Source of the DNA: Neolewinella persica DSM 23188
Lineage (GTDB): Bacteria; Bacteroidota; Bacteroidia; Chitinophagales; Saprospiraceae
Direction: 5' to 3'
DNA length: 64,000 nucleotides
Assembly (NCBI RefSeq): GCF_000373105.1
Contig: NZ_KB890428.1
Span: 48,728 to 112,727 of the forward strand
The translations under genes were made by a program, and so were the position numbers. The notes beneath the pieces were generated by a model. The model ran no database searches. It saw only the letters and a list, made by a program, of their open reading frames with translations, and had not been told where the DNA came from. Positions 1-9,622 of the stretch are shown here, one piece after another. Position 1 is the first letter of the stretch; every line of letters starts with the position of its first letter.

Positions 1-1195
1 AGACCTGCCCCTTGCGTTGCACAAAATCCCGTTCCGTTTTGTCACCGATTTCATAAGTGATACCAACTGCTCCGAACTGGGTGTTGAACCAACCGGATGT
101 TGTGGGTGGGCCAATTGGCCGGGGAGCGTCGTTGACCCTGAAGTCGCCACCTATTCGCCGTTCGACTTCCGCCAGCCAGGCATCCTTATAACCAGGCATT
201 TTAGTCTTTACGGTTTCGTCGGGCGTATAATAAACGTCATAGTAAGTAGAATGAAAGTCCATCCCCAGGATCACGTCACCTTTTTCACTATTGACAGCCC
301 GCACTACGTGTCGGCTCACTGCACGGGTTTCCGGCTGTCGATACTGTGCCCAATCCCGGTTAAGGTCCACACCACCGGTATTGTGTCGCCAGTGGCCCAG
401 GTCCACTCCGTCAGGGTTGATGAGCGGATAGATCAAAACGCGATAACGGTTCAAAAATTCATTCGTCTTTTCATAATTAAGCATCCCGTCCAAGAATCCC
501 TTTAAGGCCAAATAACCAGTTACCTCCGGAGGGTGCTGTCGGCTGAAGAGAACGATGGTTTCCCGTCCTTTCGGATCGCCCCGATGAACGTCCAGGTAGG
601 GTATTGTCCGGCCAAGACGTGATTTTCCCGCCTCAGCGTACGCTACGCCAGGGGTCTGTGCCAGGCCCTTCATCCAAACGTCTACGTGGCCGCTATTGAT
701 GACTTCCTGCCCCGCCAGATAAACCTGGTCCCCTGCTTTCAGGGACATATTCAAGTAGACACCAGTAGAGTCTCCCTGGTAAGTCAGGTTTTCGGTGGGG
801 AGTAGTTGCCAATTCTCCAGATCGGTACTTATTTTAGGATCATACCGATGGCGAGCGGTGCCATAATTGAGCAAAATCGTGAAGCTCACGTCTTTCTCCG
901 CCTTGATCCGAAAAGCATACCAGGGGCTGGGGTTAATCGGAGCATTCTCCGAAAGGATCATTGCTTCGAATTCATTTCCCTCGACACCATTGAGTTCTAC
1001 CAGTCGGGCCCCGTCGAAAAGGTTATCAAACGTAAGGCCAACTGCCGGAAACTCGTAGGCCTTTTTTTCCTGCATATTGATGGGCCGCGTCGTGGTATCG
1101 ACTGGAACAGGAAAGTCGTAGGTGGAGGGCTTGATGGTACAACCCGTCAGCCCCAATAGGACAAACAGTAGTATGGGAAAGTAGGGAAAATGCAT
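1..1195 (-). CDS. M14 zinc carboxypeptidase lipoprotein, 3' end beyond window
   Basis: The minus strand is open from the ATG at 1195 to the window edge (398 codons, no stop). The N-terminus is a lipoprotein signal ending in LLGLTGC, so the protein is probably anchored in the outer membrane or periplasm. The M14 metallopeptidase pattern is visible: HPPE at about residue 219 and a DFHS histidine at about 314 would bind zinc. YEIGD at about 382 would carry the catalytic glutamate. An NPDG motif and an RDW segment typical of M14 lie between. About 200 residues precede the peptidase domain and look beta-rich. The gene follows susC, susD and a small secreted protein on the same strand, which fits processing of peptides outside the cell. 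The family call is firm; substrate is unknown. Confidence 0.85.
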   Translation of the reverse strand, partial: MHFPYFPILLFVLLGLTGCTIKPSTYDFPVPVDTTTRPINMQEKKAYEFPAVGLTFDNLFDGARLVELNGVEGNEFEAMILSENAPINPSPWYAFRIKAEKDVSFTILLNYGTARHRYDPKISTDLENWQLLPTENLTYQGDSTGVYLNMSLKAGDQVYLAGQEVINSGHVDVWMKGLAQTPGVAYAEAGKSRLGRTIPYLDVHRGDPKGRETIVLFSRQHPPEVTGYLALKGFLDGMLNYEKTNEFLNRYRVLIYPLINPDGVDLGHWRHNTGGVDLNRDWAQYRQPETRAVSRHVVRAVNSEKGDVILGMDFHSTYYDVYYTPDETVKTKMPGYKDAWLAEVERRIGGDFRVNDAPRPIGPPTTSGWFNTQFGAVGITYEIGDKTERDFVQRKGQV

Positions 1196-1251
1196 AACTA
1201 CAACTTAATTATGTGCGAAATGATGAATGTCTGAAGAGATATACAGTACGC

Positions 1252-1992
1252 TTAATTTGCGCTACTTTGGTCTACGAATTGGAGTAGCCGAACCACATCG
1301 GCCGGGTTGTCGCTATCAATTTTTTCTTGCTTGACAAACTTTCCGGCGGGACTTTTCTTATTGATACCCAGTAAATCCATCAGTTGCCCCCGATTACGGA
1401 TGGCCTCTTTAGTACCTCCTTCAAAAGCGATAAATAGTTGTTGCTTTTTCTTTAGCGTGCGTTTAGCCTCCCGTGTGTCGAACATGTTCTTATTAGGCGG
1501 GTCCTGCCATTCAGAACTGTGATGCCCAATTAGTGAATGATTGGTAGAGCGGTAATAAACCTGGAAAATTTTCATTCCTAACTTGTCTCTAAAAACAGCA
1601 AAGTAGTCGTCGCCAAGTTGAGCTTCCGCTACCATCGTATTATAGATTTCGTAAATCCCATCGTCGGTTTTAATCTCGAATTTCTGATCTAACAGGCGGT
1701 AACGCCCCTCCAATTCAACGGTTCCTCCTGTGACGAGGCGGAGTACTAAGCTATCCCACTCGGTCCGGTAGTAAGCTTTTTTAGGATCTAATTCCATTAA
1801 GGGTGGCGGGGTGCTGACATAGAAAGCTCCGCCCTTAATGAGCCTGTTGACCGGGGCATTATCGTTGATGAAGCTGCGTTTACTCTCGTCCGTAGCTGAG
1901 GTTTGTTCGGAGATGTCTTCCAGTTTTTCTTCCTGGCAATAAGCGGCGGAGAGAAAAAGTAAACAGCAGGTAAGTAGGAGGTAGCGGATCAT
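1252..1992 (-). CDS. secreted protein of unknown function
   Basis: A 246-residue protein starting at the ATG at 1992. An in-frame ATG at 2076 is rejected because it lies beyond the hairpin terminator of the upstream gene. The first residues (MIRYLLLTCCLLFLSAAYC) are a clean export signal. The mature part is charged and has no motif I recognise. The C-terminal third is lysine-rich and predicted helical, and a middle segment (about residues 75-160) looks like beta strands. It is followed 56 bp later by the M14 carboxypeptidase, so the two may be cotranscribed. No function is assigned. Confidence 0.75.
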   Translation of the reverse strand: MIRYLLLTCCLLFLSAAYCQEEKLEDISEQTSATDESKRSFINDNAPVNRLIKGGAFYVSTPPPLMELDPKKAYYRTEWDSLVLRLVTGGTVELEGRYRLLDQKFEIKTDDGIYEIYNTMVAEAQLGDDYFAVFRDKLGMKIFQVYYRSTNHSLIGHHSSEWQDPPNKNMFDTREAKRTLKKKQQLFIAFEGGTKEAIRNRGQLMDLLGINKKSPAGKFVKQEKIDSDNPADVVRLLQFVDQSSAN

Positions 1993-2020
1993 AATCTTGT
2001 AATATTGAAAATATAAGATA

Positions 2021-2062
2021 GAAAATAAAAACGGACCCGAATGCGAGAGCAGACGGGTCCGT
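2021..2062 (-). terminator. intrinsic terminator after susD
   Basis: A perfect 9-bp stem (ACGGACCCG at 2031-2039 with CGGGTCCGT at 2054-2062) is followed on the minus strand by a T-rich run (TTTTATTTTC). It lies 35 bp after the susD stop, so it separates susCD from the two downstream genes. Confidence 0.8.
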
Positions 2063-2096
2063 GAGTAAGCCTTCACTTTAAACGTGATTGGTGGAC

Positions 2097-3425
2097 CTAC
2101 ATATTAATCGGCGTAGGGTCATCAAGCGTCTTTAAGCCCGGGTAGCTGCTGTTGGAAGAACGTTCTACAGAGGGGTAAATGAAGCGCTGAACCGGCTCGT
2201 CCCGGCCGTCAAGGTCGGTACCAATCAGGTTATCGGTGCGGATAATGTCATAGAAAGTCGGCAATCCAAAGACACTGACGAATTTCTCAAGCATGATGGC
2301 CTTGAGCAGGGCAGCGTCGTCTGCAAAGTCACTAGCTTCGAAGTCGATATAGTCATCAGTTCCCATGAGACCATCCCAGTAGTTACGGGCATTGTTCAGG
2401 GCAGTAATCGCTTTGCCGTTGGCTCCGGTACGCTGAGCTGCCTCGGCGATGATGAGTTGCACCTCTGGGTAGCTGATAACTGGGTAGTCCCGATCAGCAG
2501 CGAAGAGACCGCCAGGGTTGGTGTTCAAGCGATCGAATCCACCAGCGGTGTACTGGTAAAATAAGCGGCGGTTAGTGTCATTGGTCTTGGGGCCAGTCCT
2601 GGATACGTCGGTAGTATCAGACAGTACGCGTGAGAGGAAGCTACCATCAAAAGTCAGGTAATCAGAACGCTGCTCGGCCTCGAACTGGAAGAAGAGGTTC
2701 TCAGCAAAGTTTACGGTTGAATGGATGATACTGGGCTCATCGTCAGGTTCATCGAAAGAAGCTTCTGCAGCGGTAAGGGCACCGGGGTAATCTTTCATGC
2801 TTAGCTTATAGCGAGCTTCCAGTGCCTTGGCCATCTCGGCCCAGGTACAACCACCAGTAAGTACGGAGTTACCCCCGCTAATGGACAAAGCTCCTGCTTT
2901 ACCGCCACCCGTGTTTAGTAGAGCAATGGCACCAGTAATTACGGATGCCTGGCTATCATAAGCCGGGTCTGGAAAATCCGTAGCGTTGTCTGCTTCTGAA
3001 AAAGGTACGTCACCAAAGAGCAAGGCTGCTTCTGCTGCGTAAAAGCCCTCCATGATAGTGGCAATCCCCTCAAAACCAGTAGCGCCTTCAGCGGCTGCTT
3101 TAGCCTTGGCACCGCGGGCGGGAGCAAGACCATCACGGTACAGTTCATTCCAGGTGGCATCAAAGTCAGAATCATCTACACCGTAGTTGTCCTGGGTGAT
3201 GTACTGGCGATCTGAACCAGTGAACTGATCGGTCCACATGCCGGCAATACGCGCAGGCTCAGCCTCCTGAACGGAGGCTACGTTGAGGACAGCATGGTTT
3301 ACCAGCAGCGCAGTGCTGATGTCGGTAAACTCGTTGGGGTCGATGTTGAGGTCTTCGACAAAGCTTTCACAGCCGAAGGCACCGGCGACTAGGCCAGCTA
3401 ACGCAATTGTGCGAAATAGTTTCAT
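2097..3425 (-). CDS. SusD/RagB-family nutrient-binding lipoprotein
   Basis: A 442-residue lipoprotein with a signal ending in AGAFGC at residue 19. The N-terminal DLNIDPNEF segment, the helical repeat body and the YPEVQLIIAEAA motif mark the SusD-like family, probably the SusD-like_2 branch. SusD proteins cap a TonB-dependent SusC barrel at the cell surface and capture oligomeric nutrients. It lies 123 bp downstream of susC with a strong hairpin between, and a terminator follows. The substrate cannot be read from sequence; the neighbouring M14 peptidase and the absence of glycosidases lean towards peptides, but this is inference. Confidence 0.92.
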   Translation of the reverse strand: MKLFRTIALAGLVAGAFGCESFVEDLNIDPNEFTDISTALLVNHAVLNVASVQEAEPARIAGMWTDQFTGSDRQYITQDNYGVDDSDFDATWNELYRDGLAPARGAKAKAAAEGATGFEGIATIMEGFYAAEAALLFGDVPFSEADNATDFPDPAYDSQASVITGAIALLNTGGGKAGALSISGGNSVLTGGCTWAEMAKALEARYKLSMKDYPGALTAAEASFDEPDDEPSIIHSTVNFAENLFFQFEAEQRSDYLTFDGSFLSRVLSDTTDVSRTGPKTNDTNRRLFYQYTAGGFDRLNTNPGGLFAADRDYPVISYPEVQLIIAEAAQRTGANGKAITALNNARNYWDGLMGTDDYIDFEASDFADDAALLKAIMLEKFVSVFGLPTFYDIIRTDNLIGTDLDGRDEPVQRFIYPSVERSSNSSYPGLKTLDDPTPINM

Positions 3426-3481
3426 TTATTTATATTTTAGCTTGTTCGGTATTCAATTACCATCCCGCAGGCGGGACCGGA

Positions 3482-3535
3482 GATCGGGCGGGAAATCACT
3501 TGCTTTAAAGAGCAAGCCGGCTTTCCCGCCCGGTC
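3482..3535 (-). promoter_or_regulatory. nested hairpin between susC and susD
   Basis: A 14-bp stem with one G-T pair (3482-3495 with 3522-3535, core GGGCGGGAAA/TTTCCCGCCC) encloses a second 6-bp stem (CTTGCT 3499-3504, AGCAAG 3511-3516). A small TCCCGC/GCGGGA hairpin lies at 3463-3476. There is no clear T-run, so it may act as an attenuator or an mRNA 3'-end stabiliser that keeps susC expression above susD. Confidence 0.6.
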
Positions 3536-3548
3536 GGTAAGTGTTGAT

Positions 3549-6500
3549 TTAGAAACCGAATTTGAGGTTAAAGAGAACAGAACGGGTACCGGGGTTGGTA
3601 AAGTAGTGGAGACCACGACCTTTAGAAGCACCGGTAAGGTTGGTGTCGGGATCAGCACCTTCGAAGGCGGTCCACAGAATCAGGTTACGACCGGTGATGC
3701 CAACGGAGACGTTGCTAAGACCAATTCCACTAAGTGCTTTAGCAGGTAGTGCGTAGCTGATGGTTGCTTCACGCAGACGAGTCCAGGAGCCATCTTCGAT
3801 GAATTGCTCACCTACTGCACCAAAACCGCCACCGTTGTCGAGGTACCACTCAGCATCTGCCGCTACGGGGCCGGCACCAAAGTCAACGATGTTGCCGCGG
3901 AAAGGCGTACCCGCCGGGATGATCTCACCGGTGAAGGTGGTCAGGTCCTGGGTAGGAGTTGAAATGTTTGCAGTTTCCGGGTCGATACCGAAGTAAGTTA
4001 ATACACCTTTAGTACCGTTCCACATGTCCTGGCCCTGAGCGGTCTCAAAAAGAACACTGGCAGAAAAACTTTTGTAGGAAAACTCGGTACCGAGGCCACC
4101 ACGCCAATCCGGGTTTGGATCACCAATTACACCCTGAGTGGACGCGTTGAAGGGGAAACCTTCTTCGTTGGTCGCCAGGCTACCGTCGGCGTTACGTTCC
4201 CAACGACCACCGTAGAGGGCGCCGAATGGAGAACCTTCCACTACTGCAGAAGAGGTAGAAGTGAAACCATTAAGGATGTAGCGGCTTACACCTGGTAGTG
4301 CTTCAACCTGGTTCTTATTGGTCGTGAAATTGGTGAAAACGCGCAAGTTAACGTCCTTCTTTTGGATGACATTGAAGTAAGCGTCAACTTCCAAACCGCG
4401 GTTGCTGATCTCGGCTGCATTGGCGTAGATCGTAGAGAAGCCAGAGCTGGGTGGAGCTTCGAGTGGCAGGATACCATCGGTCGTATTACGGTCGTAAACG
4501 GTCAGGTTCAGTCCGGCACGGTTCTGAAGGAAGCGCAGGTCAACACCGAATTCAATTTCGGTTACACGTTCGATCGTCAGATCAGGGTTACCCTGAGTAC
4601 CACTACGGTTGAAGGTACCTCCATAGTTCGCACCGTCCAGCACATCACCCCAACCTGGGGAGCCAGCGGAAGAGGCAGAGAAGGTGTTACGGTTCTGATA
4701 AAGACCGGGCTCAATACCTACCTGGCCGTAGCTAGCGCGGACCTTGGCGAAACTAACGCCTTTGGTACGGTCATCTAATACCTTGTAGCCAATGGACGCA
4801 GATGGAAAGAAGAAAATTTCGTCCTGAATGGCAGCGGTACGTTCAGCACGACCACTCAGCTCAACGAGCAGGTTGTCAGCGATAGTAGCGTTCAATACAC
4901 CGAACACACCATTCTTACGGTTCCGGCTCTGGTACTGATCAGCATCCTGGTTAGGACCGGTAGCGTTTTCCAGAATGAACTCCTGGTTAGGTGAGTTGAA
5001 AAGCAGGTTTACTGCAGAACCACTCAGGCGTTGATATTCGTTGTCGAATAGGTTATAACCAAAGGTATAGTCGAGGTTAAAGCCGTCAGAAATGTTACTG
5101 TTACCATTCAGGATCAGGAATAGGTTTTGAGTCTTCTCGGTGATCTCATCACGGAAAAGGCCACCTTGCCCCCAGTCACCTGCAGAATTCACAGGGTAAA
5201 TAGTACGACGCTCATCGGTGTAGTAATCAAGACCGTAGCGAGCGGTAGCCGTCAGGTTAGGACGGATCTTCCAGTTTACTTCAGGAGAGACCAGGAAGCG
5301 CTCTACGATGTTAGGATTCTGCTGTACGTTGGTTGTCCAGCCCGGGTTGTTGTAAGTTGGGCGAGCATCACCAAGGTAACGGCGGTAGCCACGATGGCCG
5401 GGGCGGGAGATGCCGTTGGCTCCGGTGTAAACGCCAGAGTAATCGGTATTGTCAAAATCGGGAGAGCCACGCAAGTAGCCGAGGTAAAGACCATTCAGGT
5501 TAGACCCTGTCTGGATACGCTCCGACTGGATGCCAGAGTAACTGGTGTTGACGCGGATGTTGAGGTTATCGATCATGTCGAAGTCCTGGTTGATCCGAAC
5601 GGTGGTCCGCTTGTAGTCCGAGTTACCGCGCATGATACCTTCCTGGTCAAGACGGCTCAAGCTGAAGTAGGTGTTGCTGTGGTCTCCACGGTAGTTTACG
5701 CTCAAGTTGGCGTCCGAGGTCCAACCGTTCTGGAATACCTGGTCGCGGTTTACGTCGTTGTAAATGGTACGGTCACCCTTGGTGGTGATGGGACGGTAAA
5801 CTGTGCCAGTTTGGTCGCCAGTAAAGAAGGCACCGCCCTCAGTTACAACATCTGTTCCACTACGATCTGAAATACGGTCACCCCAACTGAGGCTGGTATT
5901 GTTTACGTAACTACCGAAAGCAGCGCCCGTAATGGGGTTACCCTGGCCGAAGACATCCTGCTTCTCGTATTCCTTGTTGATGACATCAGAGGCATAAGAG
6001 TAGCCACCGCTCACGCTGAAGCGCTTACCTGCTGTTTTACCACGCTTGGTTTTAATGACGAGTACACCGTTGGCTGCACCGGTACCGTAAACGGCAGCGG
6101 CGGAAGCGCCTTTAAGTACGGTGATGCTCTCGATGTCATCAGGGTTGATGTCATTGAGGCGGCTCTGCTGAACAACGCCTGCAGTGCTGTTACCAACGGA
6201 TGAGTTAGAGATCGGCACACCGTCAAGAATGATCAGTGGAGAAGCGTCACCCAAAACCGTGTTCTGACCACGAATCTGGATGTAGGCACCGGCACCGGGG
6301 TCACCGGAGTTACGGGTGATGGTTACACCAGAAGTCTTACCAGCAAGACCCTGAACAACGCCCGTTTCACCGGAGCGATTCAATACGTCGGTTTCGATCA
6401 GCGTGGCAGACGAGAGGTCGTCGTCACGCCTGCGCTCAATACCAAGGGCGGTAACTACGATCTCTCCCAGTTGCTGGGCATTTTCTTCCAGCACAATATC

Positions 6501-6767
6501 ATACGTCGTTTTACCAGCTACGATTGGTACATCTTGAGTAGTGTAACCAGTATAGCTGACAACGAGTTGCTCGGAGTTTGCTGGAATGTTGATGCTGAAT
6601 TTACCATCAATGTCAGTGACGGTTCCGGAAGTCGTACCCTTTACGAGTATTGAGGCACCGATCAGCATTTCACCGGAGCCGTCCTTGACGACGCCGGAAA
6701 TGGACTGGGCAACAGCAACGCTGAAGCCAAGACAGACCATGACAATTATAAATAAGAATCTTCTCAT
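3549..6767 (-). CDS. SusC/RagA-family TonB-linked outer membrane protein
   Basis: A 1072-residue protein counted from the ATG at 6767, which begins the export signal MRRFLFIIVMVCLGFSVAVAQ; the open frame extends 40 codons further upstream but that stretch is not signal-like. Residues about 22-105 form a carboxypeptidase D-like regulatory domain. They are followed by a TonB-box-like GEIVVTALGI, the plug (with IQIRGQNT and PLIILDGVPI) and a 22-strand-type barrel ending in LKFGF with a terminal aromatic. It imports large nutrients with its SusD partner, powered by TonB/ExbBD. It is the first gene of the minus-strand unit. Confidence 0.94.
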   Translation of the reverse strand: MRRFLFIIVMVCLGFSVAVAQSISGVVKDGSGEMLIGASILVKGTTSGTVTDIDGKFSINIPANSEQLVVSYTGYTTQDVPIVAGKTTYDIVLEENAQQLGEIVVTALGIERRRDDDLSSATLIETDVLNRSGETGVVQGLAGKTSGVTITRNSGDPGAGAYIQIRGQNTVLGDASPLIILDGVPISNSSVGNSTAGVVQQSRLNDINPDDIESITVLKGASAAAVYGTGAANGVLVIKTKRGKTAGKRFSVSGGYSYASDVINKEYEKQDVFGQGNPITGAAFGSYVNNTSLSWGDRISDRSGTDVVTEGGAFFTGDQTGTVYRPITTKGDRTIYNDVNRDQVFQNGWTSDANLSVNYRGDHSNTYFSLSRLDQEGIMRGNSDYKRTTVRINQDFDMIDNLNIRVNTSYSGIQSERIQTGSNLNGLYLGYLRGSPDFDNTDYSGVYTGANGISRPGHRGYRRYLGDARPTYNNPGWTTNVQQNPNIVERFLVSPEVNWKIRPNLTATARYGLDYYTDERRTIYPVNSAGDWGQGGLFRDEITEKTQNLFLILNGNSNISDGFNLDYTFGYNLFDNEYQRLSGSAVNLLFNSPNQEFILENATGPNQDADQYQSRNRKNGVFGVLNATIADNLLVELSGRAERTAAIQDEIFFFPSASIGYKVLDDRTKGVSFAKVRASYGQVGIEPGLYQNRNTFSASSAGSPGWGDVLDGANYGGTFNRSGTQGNPDLTIERVTEIEFGVDLRFLQNRAGLNLTVYDRNTTDGILPLEAPPSSGFSTIYANAAEISNRGLEVDAYFNVIQKKDVNLRVFTNFTTNKNQVEALPGVSRYILNGFTSTSSAVVEGSPFGALYGGRWERNADGSLATNEEGFPFNASTQGVIGDPNPDWRGGLGTEFSYKSFSASVLFETAQGQDMWNGTKGVLTYFGIDPETANISTPTQDLTTFTGEIIPAGTPFRGNIVDFGAGPVAADAEWYLDNGGGFGAVGEQFIEDGSWTRLREATISYALPAKALSGIGLSNVSVGITGRNLILWTAFEGADPDTNLTGASKGRGLHYFTNPGTRSVLFNLKFGF

Positions 6768-7323
6768 TGTTAGTATGATTAGTTGATTAACTAGGTTCAA
6801 ATAGTAGCGTAAATAATTGGTCGGAGCCACGCCCGCCAAATTCTCGGTTGGTTTAAAAAAAATGCCTTTTCTTAGGGAGAGGGCCATAAACAGAGCAGCT
6901 CCCTATGGCGTGCAAATGCACGATAGCGGCTGAAGAATTGATGGAAGAGTGAAGTATTTAGTCTCAAATCTAAAGGCCTGAAGTCAATGAAATCCCTAAG
7001 TTTTATCGTAATAGTTTTACAACTGTTAGTAAAACGTTAAGGCTAAGTTAATCAATTCCACTGTTTGAACAAACTTAATTTTATGCAGCGGCCTAAATCC
7101 CCGTTCTTTTTTACGACGCCTTAGGTTAGTAAAGTTCAATTCCCCGGCTATCCGCGTTCCCCTAAGGCTTGTGGTTGCGACACAGCTATATAACCTTTCC
7201 TTATACCTGCGTCAGCGCCCGATCTTGCTTTGAGAATTCAGGATAGTCAAGTTCTTACTTAGCTGGAACCCTTGCCTCAAATACTCCTTTGCAACGTACC
7301 CCCCTGTCCACTATCTTCGCCCC
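6768..7323. promoter_or_regulatory. divergent intergenic region, susC and exonuclease III promoters
   Basis: No gene is supported in this 556-bp gap. On the minus strand TAGATTTG (6965-6972) fits the Bacteroidota -7 consensus TAnnTTTG and would give a ~190-nt susC leader, but I see no well-spaced -33 TTG. A TAGGGAG/CTCCCTA stem (6873-6879 with 6899-6905) would lie in that leader. On the plus strand CTCCTTTG just before 7291 is a weaker -7 candidate for the exonuclease gene. Confidence 0.35.
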
Positions 7324-8094
7324 ATGCGCATAGTAACCTATAATGTAAACGGCATCCGTGCCGCTCTGAAAAAAGATCTGGCCGGTTGGGCCGCTGATAC
7401 GAATATTGATGTCCTCTGCCTTCAGGAAACGAAAGCTCACCCAGAACAGGTGGACATGACTGAGCTGGAAGCCGCCGGCTTCGCCCATGCACAGTGGCAC
7501 AGCGCCACGAGCAAAAAAGGCTACAGTGGGGTACTGACCCTAAGTAAAACCATTCCTGATCTGGTGCAGGCTGGCATCGGTATGGAAGATTATGATCGTG
7601 AGGGTAGGGTAGTACGAACCGACTTTGGCGACCTGACTATCTTTAACTGCTACTTTCCGAACGGGGGACAAGGCGAAGAACGGCAAAGCTTCAAGTATCG
7701 ATTCCTGGATGACTTTCTTAGCTATATCATCGAGTTAAGAAAATCGCGGCCTAATATTCTGGTCGTTGGTGATTACAATATTGCACACGAAGAAATCGAC
7801 ATCCATAACCCAAAAAGCAATATGAATACCTCCGGCTTTCTCCGTCCGGAACGAGATTGGATGACAAAGTGGTTCGCGGAATCCGGCCTCGTAGATACCT
7901 TCCGGCATCTCCACCCCGAAACTGAGGCTTACAGCTGGTGGAGCTACCGCGCCAACGCCCGAAACAACAATAAAGGCTGGCGGATCGATTACCTGAGCCT
8001 AAATGAGGAAATCATCGATCGGGTAAAATCAGTAGACCATTTCAAAGACGCCGTACACTCTGACCATTGCGCGATTTTGCTGGAGCTTGAGTAG
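7324..8094 (+). CDS. xth: exodeoxyribonuclease III / AP endonuclease
   Basis: A 256-residue protein of the ExoIII family, which repairs abasic sites and removes 3' blocking groups with Mg2+. The family motifs are complete: YNVNGIRAA with Asn7, LQETK with Glu35 as metal ligand, GDYN near residue 150, and SDHC with Asp247/His248 at the active site. Length matches the bacterial family. The ATG at 7324 starts directly at the conserved RIVTYNVNG strand. It stands alone between divergent susC and a downstream cysteine desulfurase that has its own promoter. Confidence 0.95.
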   Translation: MRIVTYNVNGIRAALKKDLAGWAADTNIDVLCLQETKAHPEQVDMTELEAAGFAHAQWHSATSKKGYSGVLTLSKTIPDLVQAGIGMEDYDREGRVVRTDFGDLTIFNCYFPNGGQGEERQSFKYRFLDDFLSYIIELRKSRPNILVVGDYNIAHEEIDIHNPKSNMNTSGFLRPERDWMTKWFAESGLVDTFRHLHPETEAYSWWSYRANARNNNKGWRIDYLSLNEEIIDRVKSVDHFKDAVHSDHCAILLELE

Positions 8095-8325
8095 TGAGCA
8101 GTGTACAGCTTTGCTCGGCTGCTACGCAGTTCGGTGTACTTACAGAGGATAGAAAGGAGGACGCAAAGAGGTCCTTCGGAACGCTATGGAAGACGGATCT
8201 TCCTTCAAAGAACGCATGCGAGCAATCAGGTGCGGCAGCACTGCCCACTACCCACTACTCCCTTACCCACTAAAAATGGCCTATCCGTTTCCATAAAGTG
8301 GCCCCCCTCATTTTCCTTAAACGGG

Positions 8326-8357
8326 TTGCTTTACTAGTCCAATTCGATCTATGTTTG
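8326..8357 (+). promoter_or_regulatory. Bacteroidota-type promoter of the cysteine desulfurase gene
   Basis: TTG at 8326-8328 and TATGTTTG at 8350-8357 match the -33 TTG and -7 TAnnTTTG elements with a 21-bp spacer. Transcription would start near 8364, giving a ~19-nt leader. The rest of the 288-bp gap (8095-8382) shows no gene. Confidence 0.6.
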
Positions 8358-8382
8358 TTGTCACAACAGAAACCAACGCAGC

Positions 8383-9507
8383 ATGGATCGCATTTTTTTG
8401 GATAATTCCGCCACTACTCCCATTGATCCTGAGGTATTAGTAGCGATGACAGAGGTCATGGCGAAGAACTATGGTAACCCCTCCAGCATCCACGCTGAAG
8501 GCCGGCAGGCCAGAGCACTCATTGAGCAGGCGCGTAAAACAGTGGCCAATACGCTGAATTGCAGTATTGGTGAAATCTTCTTTACCTCCGGTGGTACCGA
8601 AGCCAATAATATGGCGCTGAAAAACAGTGTTCGTGATCTGGGCATAACTCGAATCATTTCTTCTCCGCTGGAACATCACTGCGTGCTCCACAGTCTGGAC
8701 GCCATCTGTGAAAGTGGTAATACTGCCGTTGAAATGGTACGCATAGATGCGCGTGGAAACGTAGACTTAATCGACCTGGAACAGCGGCTGGCGGCTTCTT
8801 CCGAGAAGACCCTGGTTAGCCTTATGCACGCTAACAACGAGATCGGGAATATGCTGCCTTTAGAAAAAGTAGCCGCCTTGTGTGAATCCGCCGGCGCACT
8901 GTTCCACTGTGATACCGTTCAAACGATGGGCTACTTTCCCATTGACCTGGATACCACCCGGGTTAACTTCCTATCCGGTTCGGCCCATAAGTTCTATGGC
9001 CCTAAAGGTGTGGGCTTTGTTTACATAAACAACGATAACATCATCAAGCCCTACCTGAATGGTGGTGCGCAGGAACGCAATATGCGCGGTGGCACGGAGA
9101 ACATCTACGGCATTGTTGGGCTGGCAGCCGCGCTGAAAATGGCCGTTGCTGAACAGGAAGAACGTGCCGCCAAGATCAGGACATTAAAAGAACACTTCCG
9201 TTCCTCTTTGCTGGAGAAATATCCCTCGGTAACCTTTAATGGTGATACTGAGAATGGCCATTACAAAGTACTGAGCGTGAGCTTTCCAGAATCCCCAAAA
9301 GGCGATCTCCTCCTGATGAACCTCGATCTGAACGGTATTTCCGCCAGTGGTGGTTCGGCCTGTTCCAGCGGAATTGACGTAGGTAGCCACGTAATCGCCC
9401 ACCTGCATCCGGACAGTAAAAGACATACGGTACGTTTCTCTTTCAGCCATCATAATACCATAGCGGAAGTCGATTATGTGGTAGAGAAGCTGGAGGGGAT
9501 GCTGTAG
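8383..9507 (+). CDS. cysteine desulfurase (NifS/IscS family)
   Basis: A 374-residue PLP enzyme that takes sulfur from cysteine as a persulfide for Fe-S clusters or tRNA thiolation. It starts with the family hallmark FLDNSATTPIDPEV. The PLP lysine is Lys203 in SAHKFYGPKG and the persulfide cysteine is Cys327 in GSACSSG; GTEN(I) and the histidine pair EHHC are also present. It is a stand-alone desulfurase, not in an isc or suf operon. mnmA lies 8 kb away in this window and could use its sulfur, but that is only a possibility. Confidence 0.95.
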   Translation: MDRIFLDNSATTPIDPEVLVAMTEVMAKNYGNPSSIHAEGRQARALIEQARKTVANTLNCSIGEIFFTSGGTEANNMALKNSVRDLGITRIISSPLEHHCVLHSLDAICESGNTAVEMVRIDARGNVDLIDLEQRLAASSEKTLVSLMHANNEIGNMLPLEKVAALCESAGALFHCDTVQTMGYFPIDLDTTRVNFLSGSAHKFYGPKGVGFVYINNDNIIKPYLNGGAQERNMRGGTENIYGIVGLAAALKMAVAEQEERAAKIRTLKEHFRSSLLEKYPSVTFNGDTENGHYKVLSVSFPESPKGDLLLMNLDLNGISASGGSACSSGIDVGSHVIAHLHPDSKRHTVRFSFSHHNTIAEVDYVVEKLEGML

Positions 9508-9535
9508 TTAGTTTTTAGGTATCAGGATATAGTGA

Positions 9536-9583
9536 TCAGTATTCAGGGTTCAGTTGTAACTGGCTCTGAATGCTACATACTGA
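9536..9583. terminator. imperfect hairpin between convergent genes
   Basis: TCAGTAT (9536-9542) can pair with ATACTGA (9577-9583), and inner TTCAG (9542-9546) with CTGAA (9566-9570). It lies between the convergent stops at 9507 and 9623. There is no T-run, so a role in termination is tentative. Confidence 0.3.
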
Positions 9584-9622
9584 GCACTGAGTACTAAACC
9601 CTTAATCCTGAAAACTCCCCTG

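Noticed and set aside
5127..5870. 247-codon plus-strand frame
   Set aside because: It is antisense to the SusC barrel, which has clear homology features; the plus frame has none.
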